Part shown: one piece after another, positions 16,198 to 24,469 of the stretch
How positions within the stretch are numbered: position 1 is the stretch's first letter
Layout: each line of letters starts with the position of its first letter
Assembly (NCBI GenBank): GCA_030147635.1
Contig: JASBUZ010000030.1
Span: 35,693 to 99,692 of the forward strand
Origin: Gammaproteobacteria bacterium
GTDB taxonomy: Bacteria; Pseudomonadota; Gammaproteobacteria; Legionellales; Legionellaceae
Direction: 5' to 3'
Length of the DNA: 64,000 nucleotides
Position numbers and translations under genes: made by a program
The notes under the pieces: generated by a model
What the model was told of the DNA's origin: nothing
The model's input: the letters and a program-made list of their open reading frames with translations, nothing else
Databases searched by the model: none

Positions 16198-17090
16198 CCA
16201 GTTCTATGTAATTGTCTCTGAATCCCCTCACCCAACACACCAGATAAATCGATGGCGCTGCTCTCATGGGGTATAGTATTACACGTCACTACAATCTCTG
16301 CACCTGCTTGCAGTAATCGAGAATAAGCATGCTCTGCAAATACAGCATGCACGCCCACACACACAGGCGCTTTAGTATGCGTTTTTTTAAGCTGTTTGAT
16401 GGCCTCAATCATGGTTTGAGCAGTCGAAATAATATCATCCACTAAAACCGGCGTATGATTTGGAAAAAGCTCAACCTCAGGCTTTAACACTTCAACCTCT
16501 TCATCTCCAAAACGATTTTTTTTAAAAATAAAATAAGGCGCATCTATTATCTGTGCGATTCGAGCCACCCACTGTTCACTCTCAGAGTCAGGCCCAATCA
16601 AAACTGGATTTTTAACATGCGCATCTATCCACAGAGCAATCGCACTCGTTGCTTCCAATGCTTCATTAGACACTGAATAAATATCACTCAAGCAACTATA
16701 GCGATGCAGGTGCGGTTCAACCGTAACAAGCCAATCAAAAGATTGTGATAAAAATTTAGCAAAATAGGCTGAGGTAATCCCTTCGTCTGGTTTAAATTGC
16801 TTATCCTGGCGCATATAAGCTAAATAAGGTGCACATAACCCAACACGACGCGCACCAAGCGTTCGCGCTGTTTCAGCAAAAAAGAGGAGTGGCAAAATTT
16901 TTGGGTTAGGCCCATCTAGGCTCTCCAGTAAAATAATTTCTCGATCCTTCAAATTACCTGGTAACCTAATATAAGTTTCTCCATCCGGAAACGTATGCAA
17001 TATTACTTCCCCAATGTCATAACCTTGCTGGTTTGCAATATGCTCAATTGTGGGGTGCTGATTCAGCACACTAAAAATCATCGGGTTCAC
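16194..17090 (-). CDS. Ribose-phosphate pyrophosphokinase-like protein
   Basis: A 298-aa PRPP synthetase family protein, which would form PRPP from ribose 5-phosphate and ATP. Family features are FPDGETYIRL, the PYLAYMRQDK segment (Arg/Gln ATP contact), TVEPHLHRY (DxH-like metal site) and the PRPP-loop region PVLVDDIISTAQT. It is shorter than the housekeeping Prs (about 315 aa) and its PRPP loop differs from the canonical DDMIDTGGT, so it is probably a specialised paralogue. The start is GTG at 17090, with GGAGG eight bases upstream inside the end of the preceding gene (stop to start, no gap), so it is translationally linked to the AMP-phosphorylase-like gene. Confidence 0.82.
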   Translation of the reverse strand: MNPMIFSVLNQHPTIEHIANQQGYDIGEVILHTFPDGETYIRLPGNLKDREIILLESLDGPNPKILPLLFFAETARTLGARRVGLCAPYLAYMRQDKQFKPDEGITSAYFAKFLSQSFDWLVTVEPHLHRYSCLSDIYSVSNEALEATSAIALWIDAHVKNPVLIGPDSESEQWVARIAQIIDAPYFIFKKNRFGDEEVEVLKPEVELFPNHTPVLVDDIISTAQTMIEAIKQLKKTHTKAPVCVGVHAVFAEHAYSRLLQAGAEIVVTCNTIPHESSAIDLSGVLGEGIQRQLHRTG

Positions 17091-18614
17091 TTAACACGCC
17101 TCCAACTGAATTATATCAGGAATATCTGTTAATAAAGAAAGGGCATAATTTAACTCCCCCTTAGACTCCGCATGAATCGTCATCAAGGGCTGCCCTTGAG
17201 TTACTTTAGTGTGAAGACAAACATGTAAGTCAACGCCTGCAGCCTTAGCACCAGGGGCACCAGCAAGTTTCGCAAGCGTTGCCAATCTGCGATTATCAAT
17301 TGCAACCACAACACCAGCTTCTTGCGCTGTAATCGTTTGTATATAAGCTGCAACTGGCAAATCTTTGAGTCCGCCCTGGGCTGCACAAATCGCTTGAAAC
17401 TTATTCCATGCCTCACCAGTCTGTAATATGCGCGTCGCAATCACCCGTCCTTCTCCCTCAGACACCTCAGGAGAAAATTCCAATAACAATCCAGCTATCA
17501 TCAAAGCGCGATCACGTAACTTCTTATCCGCCGAGGGCTTATTTTGTAATACTTCTAAAATATCTCTTGCTTCTAATGCTGGCCCAATACCTCGTCCAAC
17601 AGGTTCTTCCCCATTGGTTAGAATAATTTTCAAGTGTATACCAAATACACTTGCAACAAGCTCAAATAGAGACTTTAGCCGCTCTGCTTCTGCCAAAGAA
17701 CGGACTTTGGCTGTTTGTCCAACAGGAATATCTATCACAACATGCGTCGAGCCCGCTGCAATTTTTTTAGATAAAACAGAAGCAATCAATTGGCCCTCAG
17801 TATCCAAGTCCATAACTCGTTCAACACGAATCAGCAAATCATCTGCGGGACTAAGCGAAACAGCCCCTCCCCACACAATACACCCCCTTTCTTGCTCAAC
17901 GACTTGCTTCATTTGGTTGACTGTTAAATCAACTGGTGCCAAAACTTCCATAGTATCTGCCGTACCAGATGGAGAAGTAATGGCTCTTGAAGAAGTCTTT
18001 GGCATCATCATGCCAAAGGATGACACAATCGATACAATAATGGGCGTTGTGCGGTTGCCTGGCAAACCACCAACGCAATGTTTATCTACAATCACCTTAT
18101 CTGGCCAACTTAAATGTTGGCCCAGCTTAAACATTCCATAAGTTAAATGAATAATTTCGTCATGCGTTAACCGATTACCGGCACAAGCAGTTAAAAAAGT
18201 AGCAAGATGGATGTCAGAATATCTCTCATTGACCACATCATCCAAAATATATTGAATCTGTTCCAAGCTCAATTCTTTTCCATACACTTTAGAACGAATA
18301 AAACTTAAAGAATGTAATGGTTTTGGATGAGATAAGGTAATTTCATCCCCTTCTTTTGCCCCAAGCCTTTCCCAAGCACCACTTGATAAAGAGACCTCTC
18401 CATGGCTTAAAAACTCCCCATCGATTGTACTGAGCGTCGCGAAAATACTTTTATCCCTTAAGCTAACCTTTACCCTAGCAGGCACTTCAAAACCTTCCGA
18501 TCGGCAAACGTGACAATCTTTTCGCGTAAAAAGTATTGCCTCAGTAGACGTATCAACGCCAAGGTATTTTAGACGTAATTTGCTGTTCTTTCTGTTCAAA
18601 GCAAATACCCTCAA
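17091..18614 (-). CDS. AMP phosphorylase-like / thymidine phosphorylase family enzyme
   Basis: A 507-aa nucleoside/nucleotide phosphorylase of the archaeal AMP-phosphorylase type. It has an extra N-terminal domain of about 85 residues before the thymidine phosphorylase core, explaining its length (bacterial DeoA is about 440). The core shows DKHCVGGLPGNRTT (phosphate loop), SSRAITSPSGTADTMEVLA and GGAVSLSPADD. Archaeal enzymes turn AMP and phosphate into adenine and ribose 1,5-bisphosphate; bacterial homologues are usually annotated as thymidine phosphorylase. The start appears to be TTG (18614), six bases after GAG, placed five bases beyond the upstream gene's stop. It is the middle gene of a three-gene operon with a beta-CASP nuclease and a PRPP-synthetase-like gene. 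Confidence 0.82.
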   Translation of the reverse strand: MRVFALNRKNSKLRLKYLGVDTSTEAILFTRKDCHVCRSEGFEVPARVKVSLRDKSIFATLSTIDGEFLSHGEVSLSSGAWERLGAKEGDEITLSHPKPLHSLSFIRSKVYGKELSLEQIQYILDDVVNERYSDIHLATFLTACAGNRLTHDEIIHLTYGMFKLGQHLSWPDKVIVDKHCVGGLPGNRTTPIIVSIVSSFGMMMPKTSSRAITSPSGTADTMEVLAPVDLTVNQMKQVVEQERGCIVWGGAVSLSPADDLLIRVERVMDLDTEGQLIASVLSKKIAAGSTHVVIDIPVGQTAKVRSLAEAERLKSLFELVASVFGIHLKIILTNGEEPVGRGIGPALEARDILEVLQNKPSADKKLRDRALMIAGLLLEFSPEVSEGEGRVIATRILQTGEAWNKFQAICAAQGGLKDLPVAAYIQTITAQEAGVVVAIDNRRLATLAKLAGAPGAKAAGVDLHVCLHTKVTQGQPLMTIHAESKGELNYALSLLTDIPDIIQLEAC

Positions 18615-18619
18615 TCACT

Positions 18620-19981
18620 CTATTTATCAAGCACCACCTTCTCTAAGTACGTGGGCACTACACAATGCCAACCAAGCTCCGCTTCAATATGTGCTTTAAG
18701 TGCCGCAGATGATTCCGGAGTTCCATGTGTTAAAAATATCTGCTTAGGTGGTTTTTTCATACGTTTTAGCCACGTCAAGATTTCTCCATAATCGGCATGG
18801 GCTGATAAGGCATCCATTGCTTCTATTTCTGCCCTGACAGGAAGAAGTTCTCCGTGTATTTTAATTGCTTTTTCTTGGTTGAGTAGTCGCTCCCCACGCG
18901 TTCCAGGTGCTTGAAATCCTGTCAGTAATACCGCGTTTTTAGGGTTAGGTAAAATATACTTTAAGTGGTGTAAAATACGCCCGCCAGTTAACATACCACT
19001 TGCAGAAACAATAACTTTAGGCTGGGTATTATCAGCTAGCTTAATAGACTCTTCAGGTGTTTCAACATATTTTGCGACCTGACATACTTCCTTACATAGG
19101 CTGGAAGAAAGACGATGTTCGTTGTGGTGATGCAAAAGAGCTTCGGTGGTATGGATAGACATGGGGCTATCCAAAAAAATGGGGATCTCTGGAATCAACT
19201 TACGTTTTTTAAGTTGATACAAATGATAAAGAATTAATTGCGCACGACCGACAGAAAACGCAGGGATTAGGAGCATTCCTTCTCTATTCTTTATTTTCCC
19301 TATGAGTTGTCCAATGATATCCCCTGGGTTAATGTTTGCATGTAATCGGTTACCATAAGTGGATTCAAGAATCAGATAGTCGGTTTCTGCCAAAACGCTT
19401 TTAGGCTTCATAATCGGATCTGTTAAGCGCCCTAAATCTCCACTAAAACAAACTGTCGTGTGCCCATGTTTCAACTTAATAAATGCTGAACCAAGGATAT
19501 GGCCTGCTCTATGCCAACTCACCTGACAACCCGGCAGAAATGAATATAAATGATCATAATCGACTACACGAAACTGTTTTAATGCCAGCAGTGCTTCTTC
19601 TCGTGTATACAATGGAAGCGCTGGGTGATGTTTACTGTATTTGTATTTGTTGGCACGCTTTGCTTCTTCTTCCTGCAGGTAACCACTATCAGGCAGCAAT
19701 ATAGAACATAGCTCAGCTGTTGCATGCGTACAATAAATAGACCCCTTAAATCCATTTTTAACCAGCAAAGGCAGATAGCCTGAATGATCGATATGTGCAT
19801 GTGTAATTAAAACCGCATCCAATAGCTCAGGCTTGAACGGAAGCGGCTTCCAATTTCGCTCTCTGAGTGTTTTAACCCCTTGAAATAGGCCACAATCGAC
19901 TAAGATTTTTTTGTCTTCTATTTCAAGCAGATACTTCGAGCCAGTGACCGTACCTGTCGCACCTAAAAAAGTTAACCTCAT
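18620..19981 (-). CDS. MBL-fold/beta-CASP RNA exonuclease-like hydrolase
   Basis: A 453-aa metallo-beta-lactamase protein with the beta-CASP insertion typical of RNA-processing nucleases (CPSF73/Ysh1-like). Zinc motifs are THAHIDHSGYLP (motif 2), the AGHILGSAFI His (motif 3) and FSGDLGR (motif 4). The beta-CASP part has LESTYGNR, IPAFSVGRAQ, SASGMLTGGRI and LTGFQAPGTRG, with the final HADY and THGTPESS motifs. It starts like its relatives at MRLTFLGATGTVTGSK. ATG at 19981 has AAAAGG six bases upstream, while the longer frame from 20002 would add seven unlikely residues. It is the first gene of the operon with the phosphorylase and PRPP-synthetase-like genes. Confidence 0.88.
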   Translation of the reverse strand: MRLTFLGATGTVTGSKYLLEIEDKKILVDCGLFQGVKTLRERNWKPLPFKPELLDAVLITHAHIDHSGYLPLLVKNGFKGSIYCTHATAELCSILLPDSGYLQEEEAKRANKYKYSKHHPALPLYTREEALLALKQFRVVDYDHLYSFLPGCQVSWHRAGHILGSAFIKLKHGHTTVCFSGDLGRLTDPIMKPKSVLAETDYLILESTYGNRLHANINPGDIIGQLIGKIKNREGMLLIPAFSVGRAQLILYHLYQLKKRKLIPEIPIFLDSPMSIHTTEALLHHHNEHRLSSSLCKEVCQVAKYVETPEESIKLADNTQPKVIVSASGMLTGGRILHHLKYILPNPKNAVLLTGFQAPGTRGERLLNQEKAIKIHGELLPVRAEIEAMDALSAHADYGEILTWLKRMKKPPKQIFLTHGTPESSAALKAHIEAELGWHCVVPTYLEKVVLDK

Positions 19982-20015
19982 AGGCATCCTTTTCAAGCCC
20001 ATATTAACTTTTAGT

Positions 20016-20582
20016 CTAGCATCTAACTGAGTGATAGCGACAACAACTGACTAAATGATCATTCACCATTCCGGTTGCTTGCATAAATGCATAACAAATT
20101 GTGGTACCTACAAATTTAAAACCATGTGCTTTGAGTGCTTTTGCCATCGCATCAGACTCATTCGTACTCGCAGGAACTTCCTGCATGGTCTGCCATTGGT
20201 TCTGCTTAGGCGTGCCCCTTACAAATTGCCACAAAAAATCAGAAAATCGTCCTTCTTCTTTTAGCTGCAAAAAAGCCTGTGCATTGCCAATAACAGATTC
20301 TATTTTTCTTCTATTTCGGATAATGCCTGCATTTTGTAACAAACGCTCTACATCAGACTCTGAAAGCTGAGCGATTTTTTCAGCATCAAAATTTAAAAAT
20401 GCTTCACGAAATGCTTCTCGCTTTTTCAAAATAGTAATCCAGCTGAGCCCGGCCTGCATGCCCTCTAAAATTAAAAATTCAAACAGTTCCTTATCATCAT
20501 AAATAGGCACTCCCCACTCTGTATCATGGTACTCAAGATAAAGCGGGTCTGCTGTTACCCAGTCGCAGCGCTTTTTTTCCAT
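20016..20582 (-). CDS. tag: DNA-3-methyladenine glycosylase I
   Basis: A 188-aa base-excision repair enzyme that removes 3-methyladenine from DNA. The N-terminus, KKRCDWVTADPLYLEYHDTE, provides the Cys and His of the structural zinc site. The C-terminal MVNDHLVSCC supplies the other His and Cys. Between them lie WGVPIYDDKELFEFLILEG (substrate pocket region), QAGLSWITILKKREAF and IIRNRRKI. The length equals E. coli Tag. It starts 34 bases upstream of the nuclease gene region on the same strand, but its own promoter is likely because a gap of about 35 bases precedes the nuclease start. Confidence 0.95.
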   Translation of the reverse strand: MEKKRCDWVTADPLYLEYHDTEWGVPIYDDKELFEFLILEGMQAGLSWITILKKREAFREAFLNFDAEKIAQLSESDVERLLQNAGIIRNRRKIESVIGNAQAFLQLKEEGRFSDFLWQFVRGTPKQNQWQTMQEVPASTNESDAMAKALKAHGFKFVGTTICYAFMQATGMVNDHLVSCCRYHSVRC

Positions 20583-20644
20583 AGCCGAAACTTCCTCATT
20601 TACTGTATGATGACATCATCAAACCACCGAAGTAATATTTAATC

Positions 20645-20956
20645 ATGTATATGCTCTTTTGTTTAGTACCAGAAACTCACCTTGATGAGGTCAAAAACGC
20701 CATTTTTGCAACCGGTGCCGGACAACTAGGACATTACCAACACTGTGCTTGGCAAACTTTAGGGACTGGCCAATTTATGCCTCTCGAGGGTAGTAATGCA
20801 TTCATTGGGAAAGTCAATCAGCTCGAAACTGTCGCAGAATATAAAGTGGAAATTGTATGCACTGAGGCACAAGTCAAACCTGCGGTTGCGGCTTTAAAAA
20901 GAGCACATCCCTATGAAACGCCTGCATATCATGTTGTGAAATGCGAGGCGCTTTAA
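20645..20956 (+). CDS. YqfO/NIF3-related CutA-like small protein
   Basis: A 103-aa protein of the YqfO family (the CutA1-like insert domain of NIF3 proteins as a stand-alone chain). Visible family elements are FCLVPETHLDEVKNAIFATGAG, given here by position 5-26, then GHYQHCAW, GTGQFMPLEGSNAFIG, and HPYETPAYHVV at the C-terminus. The biochemical role is not established; related domains form trimers. It is a single gene divergent from tag and tail-to-tail with the VOC gene. Confidence 0.85.
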   Translation: MYMLFCLVPETHLDEVKNAIFATGAGQLGHYQHCAWQTLGTGQFMPLEGSNAFIGKVNQLETVAEYKVEIVCTEAQVKPAVAALKRAHPYETPAYHVVKCEAL

Positions 20957-20959
20957 AAT

Positions 20960-21334
20960 TTAAACACTAGCTTCTTTAGAATACAAAGCAATAGCATTAC
21001 CTTCAGAGTCTAGAAGAATTGCTCGGTGCCCATAGGGACCAACTTGCTCTGGCTCTTGCAAAATAGTTGCATGCATTGCACGAGCCACATCAACTGCTTG
21101 ATTCAAACGGCCTTCTACATTGAAATACACCAATAAACCATCTTGAGATGGCTTTCTGTCTTCCATCACACAAAGACACCCGGAAGCATTATTGTCTTCA
21201 TGCGGCAAAAGTCCAAACTCAAAACCATGCTCGGACCTTTTCTGAACCGGTGCATCCAGTAATTTTTGATAAAAAGCAACGGCACGGTCCAAATCATGAA
21301 CCGGGATATCAACCCAACTTACGGTATCTGTCAT
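20960..21334 (-). CDS. VOC-family (glyoxalase/bleomycin-resistance fold) protein
   Basis: A 124-aa single-domain VOC protein with two beta-alpha-beta-beta-beta modules: VSWVDIPVHDLDRAVAFYQKLL (position 5-26) at the start and YGHRAILLDSEGNAIALYS at the end. Metal-ligand positions resemble those of GloA-like proteins of the CFP-30/PhnB-type subfamily with unknown substrate. It starts at ATG 21334 after GAGAGA. It is a single gene. Confidence 0.8.
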   Translation of the reverse strand: MTDTVSWVDIPVHDLDRAVAFYQKLLDAPVQKRSEHGFEFGLLPHEDNNASGCLCVMEDRKPSQDGLLVYFNVEGRLNQAVDVARAMHATILQEPEQVGPYGHRAILLDSEGNAIALYSKEASV

Positions 21335-21396
21335 TCAAAAATCTCTCTTTGATTACTTTAATTGCATTATAAACTTTTTCCAGTCAAGATAAAATC

Positions 21397-22413
21397 TTAT
21401 TGGTTTCTAAATAAACTAATATATTCGCCATAGCCCCGCTTTTTTAATTCATTTACAGGAATGAACTCGAGAGCCGCCGAGTTAATACAGTAGCGCAGTC
21501 CAGTAGGTTCTGGCCCATCTTTAAAAACATGCCCAAGATGTGAGTCTGCTTCTTTGGAACGTACTTCTGTTCGAACAATAAAGACAAAAGTCCTATCCTT
21601 TTTGAGCACAACTACATCTGGTTTAATTGGCTTAGTAAAACTTGGCCAACCCGTGCCAGAATCAAACTTATCAGTTGAGCTAAACAAAGGCTCTCCTGAG
21701 ACAACATCGACATAAATCCCTGGTGCTTTATTATCCCAGTAAGCATTTTTAAATGGTTTTTCAGTCGCTGCTTCTTGTGTCACCTCATACTGCAGAGGCG
21801 TTAATGTTTTCAAACGATTGGCTTTATCAAACACGGTTTTCGCCCCCCAGATGGCTTCCAAGCGAACATCACGACCACAGCGATAACGGTAATACTTATA
21901 CCGAACTGGATTCTTCACATGATAGTTTTGATGATACTCCTCTGCTGGATAAAAGTGCGTCGAAGGTACAATCTCAGTATAAACCTTCGAAAACTTCTTC
22001 TCGATTTCAAGTTTACTCTTTTCGGCAATCTGCTTTTGTGTTTCATTCAAATAAAAAATGGCGGAGCGATACTGATGGCCAGTGTCGCAAAATTGCTTAT
22101 CTTGCACCGTGGGGTCAATCTGGCGCCAAAAATACGCAACTAATTCTTGATAGCTGATTTTGTCGCTATCATAAGTCACTCGAACTGACTCAGCATAATG
22201 AGTGCTACCTGCAGAAACTGACTGGTATGTTGGGTCTTTACTGGTTCCACCATCATAGCCAGATTCAGTTTTTATAACCCCTGGTACTTTGTCAAAGTCA
22301 GCCTCTAAACACCAAAAACATCCACCCGCAAAAATAGCTTCAGCGGTTTTAGCAAAACTTGTATTGTTCATAAGTACACTCCACAAGATAAGTAAGCTAA
22401 TGCGACGTACCAT
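21397..22413 (-). CDS. msrAB: Exported peptide methionine sulfoxide reductase MsrA-MsrB fusion
   Basis: A 338-aa bifunctional enzyme that reduces both Met-S- and Met-R-sulfoxide in proteins. The signal peptide (1-22, ending SFAKT) places it in the periplasm. MsrA occupies about 25-180, with GGCFWC (catalytic Cys32), and MsrB about 205-325, with the catalytic Cys309 in RYCINSAAL and GTGWPSF. The MsrB CxxC zinc pairs are absent, as in zinc-free MsrB forms. The frame begins at 22422, but ATG 22413 has GGGAG ten bases upstream and gives a clean signal peptide. It overlaps the end of nadD by 17 nt, so the two are probably co-transcribed. Confidence 0.92.
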   Translation of the reverse strand: MVRRISLLILWSVLMNNTSFAKTAEAIFAGGCFWCLEADFDKVPGVIKTESGYDGGTSKDPTYQSVSAGSTHYAESVRVTYDSDKISYQELVAYFWRQIDPTVQDKQFCDTGHQYRSAIFYLNETQKQIAEKSKLEIEKKFSKVYTEIVPSTHFYPAEEYHQNYHVKNPVRYKYYRYRCGRDVRLEAIWGAKTVFDKANRLKTLTPLQYEVTQEAATEKPFKNAYWDNKAPGIYVDVVSGEPLFSSTDKFDSGTGWPSFTKPIKPDVVVLKKDRTFVFIVRTEVRSKEADSHLGHVFKDGPEPTGLRYCINSAALEFIPVNELKKRGYGEYISLFRNQ

Positions 22414-23038
22414 AATATCCATGCTCCCTGATGAGTCTATCTACTTCCTTAGTAATACCTACTGGAATACCAGGCTTCCCTTCAGCATAATGTGCGCGTG
22501 CATATGTGGCAGAACCTGCCCGCATAGGCATCACTTCATCCGCACGAGAAACCACCTCTGCTTGAATACCCGCTTCATGCAACACGGCTAATTTTGCAGC
22601 TATCTCTGCTTCAGTCAGAGTCTCCTCTTCTCGCGGATAGAACTTCACTCGGCACAGATTGCCAAAACGCTCCCACTGATACCAGTCGGTAAATTGCGCC
22701 AAAGCATCTAAGCCTAGCACCAGGGTAATATCTTCTGTCTGCGCACGGGCATGGAGCGTGTTGAGGGTATCAATCATACGAGAAGGTGGCGGACGCTCAA
22801 GCTCTAAGCGCTCAAGAATACATCGGCTAAAGTCTATCTTTGCCGCTTCAAGCATGGTTTTCAAAAGCTCAAAACGTGCCTCGGCAGGAATATACTCATC
22901 CGACTGTTTTAAGGGAGACTGGGCACTAAGCACGACACGTACCAAATCATACCCCGGCAAACTTAATAGATGCTGAATAAACAGTAAATGATTTTCAGTC
23001 GGTGGATTGCCACTTAAACCAAATACGATGGTTTTCAT
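22397..23038 (-). CDS. nadD: Nicotinate-nucleotide adenylyltransferase-like protein
   Basis: A 213-aa nucleotidylyltransferase (HIGH-type superfamily), which forms NaAD from nicotinate mononucleotide and ATP in NAD biosynthesis. The opening [13 protein letters not shown] is the GxFxPxHxxH nucleotide motif in a variant form, with Asn-His for the usual [20 protein letters not shown] is the substrate region of NadD, and the [16 protein letters not shown] part replaces the usual ISSTxIR motif. The deviation in both motifs makes the exact substrate less certain than for standard NadD. It starts at ATG 23038. The next plus-strand gene begins 74 bases away. Confidence 0.72.
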   Translation of the reverse strand: MKTIVFGLSGNPPTENHLLFIQHLLSLPGYDLVRVVLSAQSPLKQSDEYIPAEARFELLKTMLEAAKIDFSRCILERLELERPPPSRMIDTLNTLHARAQTEDITLVLGLDALAQFTDWYQWERFGNLCRVKFYPREEETLTEAEIAAKLAVLHEAGIQAEVVSRADEVMPMRAGSATYARAHYAEGKPGIPVGITKEVDRLIREHGYYGTSH

Positions 23039-23111
23039 TCTCTTTCCAGCTTTACTTCAGCCTGTAAGCTACGTAGATTATTCATCATACCCTGAATCAG
23101 CTAAGAAACCT

Positions 23112-24188
23112 ATGACCATTCTCCTTGGGCTCATTGCAATTGTTCTCAGTCTCATTCTAATTGTCGGCTCTCACGAGGCAGGGCATGCACTGGCAGCAAA
23201 ATGCTTTGGTGTCAGAATTGAACGCATCTCAATTGGGTTTGGCAAACCGCTCTGCAGCTGGCGCTCTAAAAGTGGCATTGAATGGATTTGGGCCAGATGG
23301 CCACTGGGCGGGTACGTCAAATTGCTCAGTAGTCGCATTCAGCCCGTCTCCGCCCAAGAACACAACTATTGCTTCGATAAAAAACCTATCTTTTTTCGCA
23401 TCATCATTCTGGTCTCTGGTGCACTCATGAACTTTTTAGCCGCATGGCTTGCCTTTATGATTGTATTTATGAATGGCTATCAAGAAAAACCAGCTATTTT
23501 ACAACAAGTTACCCCAAAGAGTATGGCGGCAAAAGCAGGCCTTCGGGCAGGCGACACCATCCTCTATGTTGCAGACCAAACCACCCCTGATTTACGCGAC
23601 GTTGGCATGGGCTTCATCACACACTTAGGCAAGCAACAAGTTCCGGTGCATCTCAAAACCAAAGCAGGCCAGGAAAAACAAATCATGCTTGATTTGAAGA
23701 TTGAATCTAAAAAGAAAGGCTTGCTTGAAAGCATGGGTATCATCTTCGATACGCAAATAAAATCTAAGGACATTAAAGGCACTGACTTTTTACAGGCAAG
23801 CCAACACGCTTTCATGAAAATTAAACAACTAACCCACTTCTTTCTGGTGGTCTTAAAGCAGCTGCTCACAGGACAGGTACCGCTTAGTTTTCTCTTAGGC
23901 CCGTTCGGACTCTTAGCTGCCATGGCCGGCTCTTTCATGCAAGGTTTAAGCATCTTTTTCTATTTTATCGGCACACTAAGCCTTGCGGTTGGTATTGTAA
24001 ACTTACTGCCCATTCCAGGCCTTGATGGCGGCTCTATTCTGTATGCCTTGATTGAAAAAGTAAGAGGCAAGCCCCTATCCGTTGCTTTCGAAGTATTATT
24101 ACATCAGTTGGCATTTATCGCCTTTTGTGTTTTCTTGGTGCAACTGATTATCAATGATTTAGGACATTTTATGGGGGGAACTTTCTGA
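23112..24188 (+). CDS. Site-2 protease family membrane metalloprotease (RseP-like, one PDZ)
   Basis: A 358-aa intramembrane zinc protease. The zinc motif HEAGH is at residues 21-25 in the first transmembrane helix. A PDZ domain (about 130-215) contains MAAKAGLRAGDTILYV. The second active-site motif is NLLPIPGLDGG, which supplies the Asp ligand, followed by two more helices. RseP usually has two PDZ domains and about 450 residues; this shorter one-PDZ form may be a paralogue rather than the sigma-E RseP. The open frame extends back to 23007 inside nadD, but ATG 23112 places the HEAGH helix at the N-terminus as in the family. Confidence 0.87.
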   Translation: MTILLGLIAIVLSLILIVGSHEAGHALAAKCFGVRIERISIGFGKPLCSWRSKSGIEWIWARWPLGGYVKLLSSRIQPVSAQEHNYCFDKKPIFFRIIILVSGALMNFLAAWLAFMIVFMNGYQEKPAILQQVTPKSMAAKAGLRAGDTILYVADQTTPDLRDVGMGFITHLGKQQVPVHLKTKAGQEKQIMLDLKIESKKKGLLESMGIIFDTQIKSKDIKGTDFLQASQHAFMKIKQLTHFFLVVLKQLLTGQVPLSFLLGPFGLLAAMAGSFMQGLSIFFYFIGTLSLAVGIVNLLPIPGLDGGSILYALIEKVRGKPLSVAFEVLLHQLAFIAFCVFLVQLIINDLGHFMGGTF

Positions 24189-24433
24189 ACCCGTGTTCCC
24201 TCAGTACAGACCATCAATCATAACCAACTCACTATCTAAAGCATTAAAAGCACTAAGCCCCATACTTCCTTGCTGCTGCTGTAATTACTCAATAGACAAA
24301 TCACCATCGTACAGCCCTCAGTTTACTGCTAAAAAATGTGAATATTGGTAAAGATTTGCCATCACAAACACTCCTTTTGAGTATTTCGCATCAAAAATAT
24401 CATAGCCATAGTGGAAAAAAACGACTCCTCAGG

Positions 24434-24439
24434 TATAAT
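24434..24439 (+). promoter_or_regulatory. Candidate -10 box upstream of the helicase-ankyrin gene
   Basis: A perfect TATAAT lies 31 bases before the ATG at 24470, followed by a T-rich run. No good -35 is visible. It supports the shorter start, because the longer frame from 24338 would begin upstream of this box. The gap 24189-24469 otherwise holds only two tiny minus-strand frames with SD-like sequences (see findings). Confidence 0.45.
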
Positions 24440-24469
24440 GCTCTTTTTTTTTTCGGATTGTATCAAGTT

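Noticed and set aside
17428-18141. Long plus-strand frame (237 codons) opposite the AMP-phosphorylase-like gene
   Set aside because: Antisense shadow of a clearly conserved gene; Ser/Thr/Pro-rich translation, no SD and no recognisable domain.
23007-23111. Longer N-terminus of the site-2 protease
   Set aside because: The extra 35 residues overlap nadD on the other strand and would displace the HEAGH helix from its usual N-terminal place.
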